Translations under genes and position numbers: made by a program
Notes under the pieces: generated by a model
What the model saw: the letters and a program-made list of their open reading frames with translations, nothing else
Told to the model about the DNA's origin: nothing
Databases searched by the model: none
From: Pseudomonadota bacterium
GTDB taxonomy: Bacteria; Pseudomonadota; Alphaproteobacteria; Acetobacterales; Acetobacteraceae
Assembly: GCA_018240635.1 (NCBI GenBank)
Contig: JAFEFJ010000006.1
Span: forward strand, 1-43,005
Direction of reading: 5' to 3'
Length of the DNA stretch: 43,005 bases
Shown here: positions 8,651-16,938 of the stretch, piece by piece
Layout of the letters: every line of letters starts with the position of its first letter
How positions within the stretch are numbered: the stretch's first letter is position 1

Positions 8651-10390
8651 CTACAGCACCGGCAGCCGGCCGGCGCGCACCGGCCAGGTGAAGCTGGTAT
8701 TGCTCTCCACCCCCTGCAGCATAAGCCTGTGGCACACGTTCAGGCCGGCATAGATGCCGAGAAAGGCGTCGAACACGGCCCCGAAAAGGAAGGCGCCCTC
8801 CGCGCCGCCGAAGCCGCTTTCGGCGACCGTCAGCGTCACGAGGCGGCCGCGCACCGGCACGCCGTCGACCAGCACGTCCATCGGAACGATTTCGAGCTTC
8901 AGCAGCGCTTCGAGCAGCAGCGACAGGCGCCGGGCCGCCTGCTCGTCCTGGGCCGCGCGGAAGTCGTAGCTGGCGATCAACGCGCCGAGCGACACGACAT
9001 CGTCCAGCGGCCGCAGGCTGCGCGCCATGCCGGAGATCAGGCGCCACAGCGTGTCGCCTTCCAGCGGCGGGGGAACCTCCGGCGTGACCGGCGTGATGTT
9101 GCGGAATTCGCTGGCGGCAGGGCTGCCGACCGCCACCTGATCGATGCCGCCGATCGGCACCTGTTCGGCAAGCTCGCCATCGGTGCAGGTCAGGGCCACG
9201 GAGATCGTGTCGACATCGGGCGTATCGAGCCGGTCGGCGCCGTCGACGAAGCTCAGCCAGGTTTCCGCCCCCCGGCCCACGACGGAAGCGCGCAGGCGCG
9301 CCCTGAAGAAATGCCCGCTCTGGCCCGGCAGCGCGTGGCGGAACGATTCGAAGGGATGGTAGCGCACGCGGTCGGGCGATCCCTGCACCGCGCCCTCGAC
9401 CCGGTCCACCGAGTAGACCCGCGCGGTGCGCCCGGCCGGCGGCAGTGGCACGACGCGATGTTCCGTGCGCTCGGGCCCCGGGGCGAGCGGCACCGCGTCG
9501 GCCGCATACAGGTTGATGACCGGCACGCAGTTGAGGCGGAAATGCTCCGCCTCGATCCGCCCCGGCAGGTCGGGACTGCCGGCGATGCGGAACGTCAGCG
9601 TCAGGTCGCCGCCGCGCAGGCCCGATGCGTCGGGCACGGGCGGCAGATCGACGAACATGAAACGCTCGGGGAACACGAGGTATTCCTGCAGCAGCCGGTA
9701 GCCGGGCGGCGCGTTGCCGGGCCAGGGCAGCACGGCCTCGGCGGCGGCGAAGCCGGCGTGTTGCAGCTGCGCCGCCGGGAGATCGATCCGGGACCTTCCG
9801 TCGCTCGCCTCCACCCCCGTCACGTCCGTCAGCAACGTGCGCAGCAGGCGCCCGCCCAGCCTCGGGTCGCGGCCGCCGTGCAGGAACAGGCGCAGGGGAC
9901 GGCCGGCGATGGCGGGGATGGTCGCCCCCGCGCGGCCCGCGAGGCGCAGCGTCAGCGTGGCCGAGGCCGCGCCCGCCGTCAGCGCCGCCTCCGTCACCGT
10001 GAACGGCAGCACGTCCAGCGCGAAGCAGGTGCGGAACCGGCAGGACACGCCCGCCACCGGGCGCGCCGCGACGGCGGCGCCCGCAGGCACCGGATTGACG
10101 GCGCCGGAGACGGAGGCCGCGAATTCCAGGATCGACAGCGCCGGGATGGGCCGCAGGTAATGCGGCCAGAGCAGCGCCAGCATCCCGTGCGACAACTCGG
10201 GCAGTTCCTCGTCCAGACGCTGGCGGAGCCGGCCGGTGAGGAACGCGAAGCCCTCCAGCAACCGCTCCACATCCGGATCGACCGCGCGCTTAGACAACAG
10301 ACCCGCGATCGCCGGATTGGCGCGCGAGAATCCCTCTCCCAGTTCGCGGAGATAGGCGAGTTCATCCTCGTAATATCGGCGAAAGCTCAT
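8651..10390 (-). CDS. tssF: T6SS baseplate protein TssF
   Basis: TssF (VasA/ImpG) is the largest wedge component of the T6SS baseplate. The start MSFRRYYEDELAYLRELG at ATG 10390 is the classic family N-terminus, followed by FSRANPAIAGLL, DPDVERLLEGFAFLTGRL and LPELSHGMLALLWPHYLRPI. At 579 residues it has the usual length. Upstream in-frame codons show no similarity, so this start is preferred. The stop is TAG at 8651-8653, showing that UAG is used as a normal terminator here. tssE ends 25 bases upstream and tssG starts 15 bases downstream. Confidence 0.96.
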   Translation of the reverse strand: MSFRRYYEDELAYLRELGEGFSRANPAIAGLLSKRAVDPDVERLLEGFAFLTGRLRQRLDEELPELSHGMLALLWPHYLRPIPALSILEFAASVSGAVNPVPAGAAVAARPVAGVSCRFRTCFALDVLPFTVTEAALTAGAASATLTLRLAGRAGATIPAIAGRPLRLFLHGGRDPRLGGRLLRTLLTDVTGVEASDGRSRIDLPAAQLQHAGFAAAEAVLPWPGNAPPGYRLLQEYLVFPERFMFVDLPPVPDASGLRGGDLTLTFRIAGSPDLPGRIEAEHFRLNCVPVINLYAADAVPLAPGPERTEHRVVPLPPAGRTARVYSVDRVEGAVQGSPDRVRYHPFESFRHALPGQSGHFFRARLRASVVGRGAETWLSFVDGADRLDTPDVDTISVALTCTDGELAEQVPIGGIDQVAVGSPAASEFRNITPVTPEVPPPLEGDTLWRLISGMARSLRPLDDVVSLGALIASYDFRAAQDEQAARRLSLLLEALLKLEIVPMDVLVDGVPVRGRLVTLTVAESGFGGAEGAFLFGAVFDAFLGIYAGLNVCHRLMLQGVESNTSFTWPVRAGRLPVL

Positions 10391-10415
10391 TACGCGTCCC
10401 GGCCGGCCACACGCA

Positions 10416-10823
10416 TCAAGCGGCGACCCGGACGAACCCGTTGTCGCCCACTTCCGCCTCGATCGACACGTGCTGGCCGCGTTCGTCGATGACGAGCGTG
10501 GCGCTGACGCCGAACACCATGCGCAGCGCCGGCTCGCGGTCCGGGATGGAGCGGACTGCGACGTCGCGCAAACGCGGCTCGAAATTCTCGATCTGATCGC
10601 GGATTTCGTCGCACAGCGCGTCGATCGCATCGGGGAAGCGATGGATCATGTCATTGATGTCCACCATGCCGTAATCGGGCCGGATGGGCGCGCTGCCCTG
10701 CCGCACGTTGAACAACTCCTCCAGATGCGACAGGACATCGTCCAGCACTGCCGAGACGTCGGCCGCGCCGCGCGGGGCGGGCTCGCCGGCCATGATCCTC
10801 TCTCGCAGGCGCTTCTCGAACAT
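10416..10823 (-). CDS. tssE: T6SS baseplate protein TssE (gp25-like)
   Basis: TssE is the gp25/lysozyme-like baseplate protein that contacts the first sheath ring. I chose ATG 10823, MFEKRLRERI, giving 135 residues, close to the usual 130-170. An upstream ATG at 10883 in the same frame would add 20 residues of low similarity and has no ribosome-binding site. Family features are VLDDVLSHLEELFNVRQGS, followed by the DYGMVDINDM block and RIPDREPALRM-like sequence. It is first in the leftward tssEFG-vgrG-clpV block and diverges from hcp. No clear sigma-54 promoter faces this direction, so the block may use another promoter in the 10824-10990 region. Confidence 0.93.
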   Translation of the reverse strand: MFEKRLRERIMAGEPAPRGAADVSAVLDDVLSHLEELFNVRQGSAPIRPDYGMVDINDMIHRFPDAIDALCDEIRDQIENFEPRLRDVAVRSIPDREPALRMVFGVSATLVIDERGQHVSIEAEVGDNGFVRVAA

Positions 10824-10902
10824 CGCCAAGCCGTCCGTTTCCTTGCGGGATGTTCCGCACGCCGCGCAGGCCCGGTCAAGCATGTTCGGGTGTGTGAATC
10901 GC

Positions 10903-10931
10903 CGCGCAGAAAGTGCGCGAAAATCCGCGCA
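10903..10931. promoter_or_regulatory. Overlapping dyads upstream of the hcp sigma-54 promoter, candidate activator site
   Basis: The half-site CGCGCA occurs at 10903-10908, its complement TGCGCG at 10914-10919, and CGCGCA again at 10926-10931. This gives two overlapping perfect inverted repeats with spacers of 5 and 6 bases. They lie 60-90 bases upstream of the sigma-54 promoter of hcp, a usual position for sites bound by the Fis-type domain of a sigma-54 activator. The longer unit CCGCGCAG recurs at 10862, 10902 and 10925. Binding by the activator encoded at 15234-16886 is an inference. The motif is pure GC-rich sequence, so some chance similarity is possible. Confidence 0.5.
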
Positions 10932-10991
10932 GCGGCGGGGCGCACGGGGCGATCAGGAGGCTTCAGGTCGGGAAATCAAGCCAAGCCAGGG

Positions 10992-11007
10992 TGGCACGCG
11001 GTTTGCT
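10992..11007 (+). promoter_or_regulatory. Sigma-54 (-24/-12) promoter of hcp
   Basis: TGGCACGCGGTTTGCT matches the sigma-54 consensus TGGCACG-N4-TTGCW at every defined position. It faces hcp, whose ATG is at 11077, so transcription would begin near 11018-11020 with a leader of about 58 bases. A sigma-54 activator with the GAFTGA motif is encoded in the same T6SS cluster, which fits the known sigma-54 control of hcp operons in several bacteria. Confidence 0.9.
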
Positions 11008-11076
11008 GTAACGGTGCCGGAAGAACACCGCCGCCGCCGCGCGGCGGGCGCAACAGCCATACGGAAGGAGATGACC

Positions 11077-11589
11077 ATGTCGCAAGCGATGTACCTGACG
11101 GTCACCGGCGCAACGCAGGGCAACATCAGCCAGAAGGCCTTCACCTCGGACAGCGTGGGCAATGTCTACCAGGAAGGCCACACGGACGAGATCTTCTGCC
11201 AGAGCCTGACCTATCACGTGACGATCCCGCGCGATCCGCAGAGCGGCGCGCCGACCGGGCAGCGCGTGCATCAGGCCGCCAGCATCATCAAGTACGTGGA
11301 CAAGGCGTCGCCGCTGCTGCTGAACTCCGTCACGTCGGGCGAGCTGCTGCAGATCACCGCGAACTTCTATCGTACCTCCACCGCCGGCAAGCAGGAGAAT
11401 TACTACGAGCTGCAGTTCACCGACGTTCTGCTGGTGGATTACAAGCAATACACGCCGATCGCGCTGGACCCCGCGAACGGGCCGTATCGCGACATGGAGG
11501 AGATCTTCTTCACCTACCGGAAGATCGAAGCGACGCACAAGATCGCCGGCACCTCCGGCAGCGACGATTGGCGTTCGCCCAAGAACTGA
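11077..11589 (+). CDS. tssD: T6SS tube protein Hcp/TssD
   Basis: Hcp forms the hexameric tube expelled by the T6SS and is also a chaperone for small effectors. Residues: 170. The family is recognised from MYLTVTGATQGNI, DSVGNVYQEGHTDEIFCQSL, VHQAASIIKYVDKASPLL, LLQITANFYR and IEATHKIAGTSGSDDW. A perfect AAGGAG at 11065-11070 abuts one ATG (11071) but is six bases from the next (11077), so I prefer ATG 11077, MSQAMYL. A sigma-54 promoter lies at 10992-11007. It heads the rightward block hcp, DUF4280, orphan, DUF2169, transglycosylase. Confidence 0.96.
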   Translation: MSQAMYLTVTGATQGNISQKAFTSDSVGNVYQEGHTDEIFCQSLTYHVTIPRDPQSGAPTGQRVHQAASIIKYVDKASPLLLNSVTSGELLQITANFYRTSTAGKQENYYELQFTDVLLVDYKQYTPIALDPANGPYRDMEEIFFTYRKIEATHKIAGTSGSDDWRSPKN

Positions 11590-11602
11590 CCGCATTGGCG
11601 GC

Positions 11603-11631
11603 GGCGGAAGGGCCGCCTAGGCTCTTCCGCC
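11603..11631 (+). terminator. Stem-loop just after hcp, possible attenuator
   Basis: GGCGGAAG at 11603-11610 pairs perfectly with CTTCCGCC at 11624-11631 across a 13-base loop, 13 bases after the hcp stop. A 10-bp palindrome CCAAGCTTGG (11630-11639) follows directly. There is no T-tract, so it is not a full terminator. A hairpin here could protect the abundant hcp message or reduce expression of the downstream cargo genes. Confidence 0.4.
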
Positions 11632-11681
11632 AAGCTTGGCGCATCATGCGCGCCGCGCGGCGCGCCCATGGACATCCGATC

Positions 11682-12080
11682 ATGCCGGAACTGCTCACCA
11701 CGGGCTGCATGCTCACCTGCACCTTCGGCGTGGAGCCTTCGGAGCTGGACGTGATCGAGGAACCCGGCAAGCCGGTGATCGACGGCGCGCTGGTGGCGGC
11801 GACGATGGCCGACATGATTCCGCTGGTGAACATCCTGCCGTTCGGCATGTGCACGAGCATGGAGAACCCCGAAGTCGCCGCCGCCACCGCCGCGGCCCTG
11901 GGCGTGCTGACGCCGATGCCCTGCGTGCCCGTGGTGGTGGATCCCTGGGACCCGCCGTCGGAGCTGATGTCCTACGCGGGCATCCCGCTGGCGACGATGC
12001 AGAGCACCTGCCTGTGCGCCTGGGGCGGCGAGATCAGCGCCGATACGCCCGCGGAAACGATCGTGACGACCGAGATTTGA
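11682..12080 (+). CDS. DUF4280 PAAR-like spike tip protein
   Basis: The 132-residue protein belongs to the DUF4280 family of PAAR-like proteins, which sharpen the tip of VgrG in T6SS and related contractile machines. Visible hallmarks are GCMLTCTFGVEPSELDV near the start, NILPFGMCTSMENPEVAAAT, AALGVLTPMPCVPVVVDPW and the ending STCLCAWGGEIS. The conserved cysteines (GC.LTC, GMC, MPC, CLCAWGG) are all present. I chose ATG 11682 (MPELLTTGCM), which fits the family N-terminus; ATG 11646 in the same frame is an alternative. It follows hcp and precedes the orphan and the DUF2169 adaptor gene, a pairing known from other T6SS cargo islands. Confidence 0.88.
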   Translation: MPELLTTGCMLTCTFGVEPSELDVIEEPGKPVIDGALVAATMADMIPLVNILPFGMCTSMENPEVAAATAAALGVLTPMPCVPVVVDPWDPPSELMSYAGIPLATMQSTCLCAWGGEISADTPAETIVTTEI

Positions 12081-12095
12081 GGCAGGGAGCGCGCC

Positions 12096-13118
12096 GTGTC
12101 CGACAACGGCTCCAAGATCGACAACACCGGCACCTACTACAGCGTGGACGTGCCGGCGCCGGATATGCAGAGCTATTTGCGCCTCGGTCAGCCCGACTCG
12201 GACGTTGAGAAGAGCCTGTCGGCCGCGCCCAAGGCGGGGACTATCAAGACCGAGAACGGCTTCGATTCCGGCGTGCTGCTGTACACGCAGGGGCACTACC
12301 AGACGGTGGCGCCGGCGGTAACGACCTGGTCCGGCGATACGCTGTCGGCGGTGCGGTCCGGCAACTATCTCGTCTCGGCGTCGTACGTGACTCCCGATCT
12401 TCCCTATGCCGTCAACTACAGTTCGCAGCTCGTCTACAGCACGACCTTCGGAAACGTCTCGAATTTCGTGACCGGCAATCAGCTTGCCTATTGGCTCGGC
12501 AACAGCGCCTCGACCGGGGTGGGGGGGCTGCTTTGGTCGAATGTCGGGCTCACGCAGAACGTATTCGCCGGCCAGATCGTCAACGTGATCAGCGACAGCA
12601 TCGATGTCCAGGGATGGCGTGAGGCAAAAGGCCAGGTGGTGGCCGATACCATCGCCAGCACCTCCGTCGGCCTGGCGGTCAGTCCCGCCACCGGCGTCAC
12701 CGTCGAAGCGATCGCGGGAAGCGTGAAACTGAAGCTTGGCCGGGCTAACGCCATCGTGGCGGCAATTCTTGCCGCAGGAAGTCAGGCTGCGATCGGCATA
12801 ACCGGCGACATCACCGCCGACCCCGACGCCCTGCGCATTGCGTTGCAGGTATCCGGCGGTGCGCTCGGGGTTGCCTCGACTGCTGTCCTTCTGCTCCAGG
12901 CCGTCGTGGCTTCCTCTGGATTGGCGGTCAAAGCGGCCCTGGACAGCGGCCTCGCCACGGACGGACTACTTATCGGGAACGGACAGGTTGAACTGTGGAG
13001 CGCGGCGTCGAAACTGATACTGACGCCTAACGGGATCTACTTCGTCGGCAACGAGGTCGCCTCGGAGAGCATGCAGATCCAGTTGACAGCCAACAATGCG
13101 CAGCACTGGCCGGGCTGA
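12096..13118 (+). CDS. Unrecognised T6SS-linked protein with needle-like and hydrophobic segments (candidate cargo or spike extension)
   Basis: I do not recognise this 340-residue protein as any named family. It starts with GTG at 12096, 7 bases after GGGAG. The first 130 residues are rich in Ser, Thr, Tyr, Asn and Val; HYQTVAPAVTTWSGDTLS and AVRSGNYLVSA resemble the G-N-x-x-x-x-V repeats of VgrG needle domains. Two hydrophobic stretches follow, about residues 218-238 and 254-282, long enough to be membrane-inserting helices. The tail LILTPNGIYFVGNEV again resembles VgrG C-terminal strands. A sampled 60 bases (12421-12480) are 55% GC against 77% in the neighbouring DUF2169 gene (13621-13680), suggesting transfer or cargo turnover. 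It lies between the PAAR-like tip and the adaptor, where T6SS cargo genes sit. It could be a pore-forming effector, a detached needle, or both; no immunity gene is obvious. Confidence 0.75.
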   Translation: MSDNGSKIDNTGTYYSVDVPAPDMQSYLRLGQPDSDVEKSLSAAPKAGTIKTENGFDSGVLLYTQGHYQTVAPAVTTWSGDTLSAVRSGNYLVSASYVTPDLPYAVNYSSQLVYSTTFGNVSNFVTGNQLAYWLGNSASTGVGGLLWSNVGLTQNVFAGQIVNVISDSIDVQGWREAKGQVVADTIASTSVGLAVSPATGVTVEAIAGSVKLKLGRANAIVAAILAAGSQAAIGITGDITADPDALRIALQVSGGALGVASTAVLLLQAVVASSGLAVKAALDSGLATDGLLIGNGQVELWSAASKLILTPNGIYFVGNEVASESMQIQLTANNAQHWPG

Positions 13119-13126
13119 ACAGCCCT

Positions 13127-14398
13127 ATGCGACTGATCAACGAAACGCCGTTTCCGCTTGTTCCAATCAATAGCACCGTTGCGCCGCCTGCGCATTCGCT
13201 GACCTTTGTGCTGAAGGGATCCTTCGCCATCAAGCCCGGCGCGCCCTGCGAAGCGGCGAAGAAGCAGCGGCCCATCGCCGGCGACAAGACCTATCTCGAC
13301 GAGATCGGGCGCAGCCCGTGCTGGTCCAACGATCTCGCGCCGTTCAAGCCGCATACGGACTTCTTCATCATCGGCGCCTTCCACCAGCCCGGCGGACGGG
13401 CGGCGCCCGAGGGGCGCGGCGGTTTCGAACTGGGGCCGTTGCGGAAGGAACTGATCTTCCACGGCCCGCGCACCGCGGCGGTGCTGCCCGACAAGTCATG
13501 GCGGATCGGACCCGCCGAGCCGATGACCAGCGTGCCGCTGCGGTGGGAATTCAGCTTCGGCGGCCTGAGCGACAAGCGCAATCCGATGGGCAAGGGCATC
13601 GACCCGCTGCCGGGCAGCGCGCCGCCGCTGATACCCCTGCCGCAGATCGAAGACCCGCGCGAGCCGCTGCGCCGCCCCACCGACCGGCCGGCGCCGGCCA
13701 ACTTCGCACCGATGCCGGTCGGCTTCCATGCGCGCCGCCGCAAGCTCGGCACCCGCGACCGGCGCTGGCAGGTGTTCCGCGCGCCGCTGCCGCCTTCCGA
13801 CTACGACCCGAGCTACCACAACGCCGCGCCGCCCGATCAGCAGGCCGGCAACTACCCGCGCGGCGACGAGAAGCTGGTGCTGCGCAACCTGCACCCGAGC
13901 ATCCCCGAACTCGTGACCTATCTGCCGGGCCTGCGCCCCCGGCTCGCGGTAGTGCGGAAGACCGATACGGGCCCGGTGGCGGAGGAGGTGGCGCTCAACC
14001 TCGACACCATCGTGGCGCTGCCGGACGAGGACGAGATCGTGCTGCTGTGGCGCGGCGTCACTCCGGTGCGCAGCCGGATGTATTTCGATGAATTGCCCGT
14101 CGCGATGTGCGACACCGAACGGCTCGACGTACCGGGCAAGCTCGACGGCATGCCGGCGAAGCTGCTGGCGACCTATCTGGAGGAAGCGGGCGCCGGCGCG
14201 AAGAAGGACGCCGAGGAAACCGCGCAGACGATGTCCGAGATCGTCAAGACGCTTGAAAAGGCCAAAGTGCCGCCGGAGCTTGTGCAGCAGGTCAAGGGAA
14301 CCACCGACCCGATGGCGCTGTACCAGTTGCTCGACGGCCATCTCGACAAGGTCCTGACCGAGCTCGAAGCCAAATACGGGATAACGCCCCCGCAATGA
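13127..14398 (+). CDS. DUF2169 T6SS effector adaptor/chaperone
   Basis: The 423-residue protein is a DUF2169 member. In Agrobacterium and other T6SS clusters DUF2169 proteins help load effectors on to VgrG/PAAR; that is established for the family, not tested here. Recognisable features: MRLINETPFPLVPINS at the start, TFVLKGSFAIKPG, DKTYLDEIGRSPCWSNDLAPFKP in pieces, VPLRWEFSFGGLSDKRNP and later LYWRGV-like VLLWRGVTPV. A charged helical C-terminus (YLEEAGAGAKKDAEETAQTM onward) looks coiled. It starts 8 bases after the orphan stop and overlaps the transglycosylase start by ATGA. Its likely client is the protein at 12096-13118 or the PAAR-like protein. Confidence 0.9.
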   Translation: MRLINETPFPLVPINSTVAPPAHSLTFVLKGSFAIKPGAPCEAAKKQRPIAGDKTYLDEIGRSPCWSNDLAPFKPHTDFFIIGAFHQPGGRAAPEGRGGFELGPLRKELIFHGPRTAAVLPDKSWRIGPAEPMTSVPLRWEFSFGGLSDKRNPMGKGIDPLPGSAPPLIPLPQIEDPREPLRRPTDRPAPANFAPMPVGFHARRRKLGTRDRRWQVFRAPLPPSDYDPSYHNAAPPDQQAGNYPRGDEKLVLRNLHPSIPELVTYLPGLRPRLAVVRKTDTGPVAEEVALNLDTIVALPDEDEIVLLWRGVTPVRSRMYFDELPVAMCDTERLDVPGKLDGMPAKLLATYLEEAGAGAKKDAEETAQTMSEIVKTLEKAKVPPELVQQVKGTTDPMALYQLLDGHLDKVLTELEAKYGITPPQ

Positions 14399-15246
14399 AC
14401 GCGACGGCGCGCCGCGACGGGGGATGGGTTGCGCTGGCCGCATCGGCGCTGTGCCTGGCGCTCGCCGCCGCCTCGGCGTCCGCCGCCGCCGCGCCCGCCC
14501 GCGGCGACCAGGGCGCCTCAGCCGCGCCGGGCAGCATCGCGGCCACCACCGAGCTTGCGAACCGCCTGGAGCTTGGCATCGGCATGGCGCCCGATCCCGC
14601 CCGCGCCATGGCGCTGTTCTGCCGCGCCGCACTGTTCGGGGGCCGCGCCGCCACGCTGCATCTGGCCGCCTGGCTACTGAACGACGACGGGCCGGACTAC
14701 GACCCCGCGCTGGCCGCCGAATGGCTGCACCGGCTGCAACGGATGGAGCGCGGCGCGCCGCCCGCGCCCGGATCGCTGCCGCCGCGCTGCCCGTCCGAGG
14801 CGAGCGCGGGATTGGTGCCCGCCGCCGCCGCGCTGGCTGCGATGGTTGAAACCGTCGCGCGCCAGGAAGGCGTCGATCCCGATCTGGTGAAGGCCGTGAT
14901 CGAGGTCGAATCGAGCGCGCGGATCGATGCCGTCTCGCCCGCGGGCGCGCAGGGGCTGATGCAGCTGATGCCGGCGAGCGCGCGGCGGCTGAACGTGACC
15001 AACCCATTCAACGTCGAGCAGAACCTGCACGGTGGCGTGCGGTACCTGGCCGAACTGCTCCGGACGTTCCGCGGACAGCTTTCGCTGGCGCTCGCCGCGT
15101 ACAACGCCGGCGAAGGACCGGTCGCGCGGTGCGGCTGCGTGCCCGACATTCCGGAAACCACCGCCTATGTCAGCCGCGTCCGCGCCCTCTATCCGCCGCC
15201 CGGCGATCCGTCGCGCACGGGCCTGCTGCCCGCTCACAGCCCGTAG
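14395..15246 (+). CDS. Exported lytic transglycosylase with Sel1-like region (T6SS-associated)
   Basis: The 283-residue protein has a signal peptide ([19 protein letters not shown], cleavage around residue 32). A Sel1-like helical segment follows (about 50-100; [20 protein letters not shown]). The C-terminal half is a soluble lytic transglycosylase domain of the Slt/MltC type. The core reads [34 protein letters not shown] and [17 protein letters not shown]. The catalytic glutamate is expected in the VES motif near residue 172. It would cut peptidoglycan in the periplasm, either to let the T6SS membrane complex through the wall or, less likely, as an injected toxin. Its start overlaps the DUF2169 stop by ATGA and its stop overlaps the convergent activator gene by 13 bases. 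The signal peptide favours a housekeeping role. Confidence 0.9.
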   Translation: MNATARRDGGWVALAASALCLALAAASASAAAAPARGDQGASAAPGSIAATTELANRLELGIGMAPDPARAMALFCRAALFGGRAATLHLAAWLLNDDGPDYDPALAAEWLHRLQRMERGAPPAPGSLPPRCPSEASAGLVPAAAALAAMVETVARQEGVDPDLVKAVIEVESSARIDAVSPAGAQGLMQLMPASARRLNVTNPFNVEQNLHGGVRYLAELLRTFRGQLSLALAAYNAGEGPVARCGCVPDIPETTAYVSRVRALYPPPGDPSRTGLLPAHSP

Positions 15247-16886
15247 CGGGCGATCTTTTCCAGCAGGGTACGGCGCGACAGGCCCAGGGCAAGCGCCGTC
15301 CGCGTCCGGTTGCCGCCATGCGCCTTCAGCGCCTCGGCGATCGCGACGGCCTCGTAGCGGCGCACGCTGTCGCGCAGGTCCGGCCCTTCCTCCTCGGCGG
15401 CCGGCGGCGCGGTCGGCGGCGATGGGGACGCCGGCGGTTCTTCGGGCGGCGCGGCCGCGTGGTTCACGATCTCCGCCGGCAGTTCGGCCAGCCCGATCGC
15501 GGCGCCGGGCGGGCACAGTATCACCGCGCGCTCGATGCTGTTGCGCAGCTCGCGCACGTTGCCGGGGAACGGATAGCGGTCCAGCGCCGCCGCCGCCTCC
15601 GGCGTGATTCCCGCGATGTCCTTGGCATGCGCGTCCCGCATCTGGCCCAGCAGGTATTCCGCCAGCAGCACCGCATCGCCCTTGCGCTCGCGCAAGGGCG
15701 GCAGCGCGACCGGAAAGACCGAGATGCGGTAGAACAGATCCTCGCGGAACCGCCCGTCCGCCACGCGCTGGCGAAGATCGACGTTGGTGGCGGCGACGAT
15801 GCGCACATCGAAGCGCCTGCCCTCGGTCGCCCCCAGGGAGCGCACCTCGCCGTCCTGCAGCACGCGCAGCAGCTTGGTCTGCAACCCCGCCGGCATGTCG
15901 CCGATCTCGTCCAGGAACAGCGTGCCGCCATGGGCGATCTCGAACAGGCCCTTCTTGTTGGCGGTGGCGCCGGTGAAGGCGCCCTTGCGGTATCCGAACA
16001 ATTCGCTTTCCAGCAGGTCCGCCGGCAGGGCGGCGCAGTTCTGCGCGATGAACGGCCCGTTGCTGCGCGGGCTCGCGGCATGGACCATGCGGGCAACCAT
16101 CTCCTTGCCCGTTCCGGTCTCGCCCAGCACCAGCACCGGCACGCTGCTTTCTGCGACCTTGCCCACCATGTCGAGCACGCGCTCCATCGCCGGGCTTTGC
16201 GTGACGATGCCGCTGGCGCGGGAGGCGAGGCTGATGGTCTGGTGCTTCAGCCGCGTGTTTTCGCGGTGCAGTTCGCGGTTTGCCGCATCGAGTTCCGCCA
16301 GCAGCTTCCTGTTGCGTTCCAGCAACGCCGTGTTGGAGATGGTGATCGCGGCCTGGTAGGCGAAGGCGCGCACCACCGGGGCCAGCGCGCGCAGCCCGTC
16401 CTGGCCCAGCCGTTCGCCGGCCGCATCGCGCATGTCCACGAGTTCCAGCACGCCCACGGTGATGTCGTCGTTTCCGCGCAGCGGGCAGGCGATCAGCGAG
16501 CCGGTGCGGCGCCCGCCGCGCGCGTCGCGCCGCAGGATCGCCGTGCGGTCGAAGCCGTGCACCCGCGGCACGTCCTCGATCACCGCCATCGATCCGGTGA
16601 AGGCGCACCAGGTGCGCGGGTCCGCCATGTCCGGCTGGCCGCCGGGATACAGCGGCAGCGTGTGCTCCGCCGCCGATGCCATATCCAGCGGCAGGCTCGC
16701 GAGCGGCACCAGATGCCGCCCCGTCAGGTCGAGGGCGTAGAGCACGCCGCCCTCGGCGCCCGCGATGCGGCACGCCGCGTGCAGACACTTCAACGAAAGC
16801 TGCACGCGGTCCCGTGCGCCGGCCATGTCGCTGACCAGCGCGAACAGGTCCAACGCCGCCTGCTGGAATTCTCCCTGTGCCAGCAT
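15234..16886 (-). CDS. Sigma-54-dependent T6SS activator (VasH-like; GAF, AAA+, Fis-type HTH)
   Basis: This 550-residue protein is a bacterial enhancer-binding protein. An N-terminal GAF-like domain (about 20-190) is followed by the AAA+ domain. Walker A GETGTGKE lies near residue 255, the sigma-54 contact loop GAFTGA near 302 and the Walker B region [20 protein letters not shown] near 326. The C-terminal Fis-type HTH reads [20 protein letters not shown]. The intact GAFTGA motif shows that it can remodel sigma-54 polymerase. Its probable target is the perfect sigma-54 promoter of hcp (10992-11007), via the dyads at 10903-10931. It starts 52 bases after tssC and ends overlapping the transglycosylase on the other strand. 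There is no receiver domain, so a GAF ligand or protein level probably controls it, as for VasH. Confidence 0.93.
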   Translation of the reverse strand: MLAQGEFQQAALDLFALVSDMAGARDRVQLSLKCLHAACRIAGAEGGVLYALDLTGRHLVPLASLPLDMASAAEHTLPLYPGGQPDMADPRTWCAFTGSMAVIEDVPRVHGFDRTAILRRDARGGRRTGSLIACPLRGNDDITVGVLELVDMRDAAGERLGQDGLRALAPVVRAFAYQAAITISNTALLERNRKLLAELDAANRELHRENTRLKHQTISLASRASGIVTQSPAMERVLDMVGKVAESSVPVLVLGETGTGKEMVARMVHAASPRSNGPFIAQNCAALPADLLESELFGYRKGAFTGATANKKGLFEIAHGGTLFLDEIGDMPAGLQTKLLRVLQDGEVRSLGATEGRRFDVRIVAATNVDLRQRVADGRFREDLFYRISVFPVALPPLRERKGDAVLLAEYLLGQMRDAHAKDIAGITPEAAAALDRYPFPGNVRELRNSIERAVILCPPGAAIGLAELPAEIVNHAAAPPEEPPASPSPPTAPPAAEEEGPDLRDSVRRYEAVAIAEALKAHGGNRTRTALALGLSRRTLLEKIARYGL

Positions 16887-16938
16887 CTCCGCGCACCCGC
16901 TGGGCGGGGAGCGCCGCGCGGCGCCCCCCGGCGCCGGT

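Noticed and set aside
10391-10630. N-terminal extension of tssF by 80 codons
   Set aside because: The extension is antiparallel-free shadow of tssE in a different frame; MSFRRYYEDEL is the conserved start.
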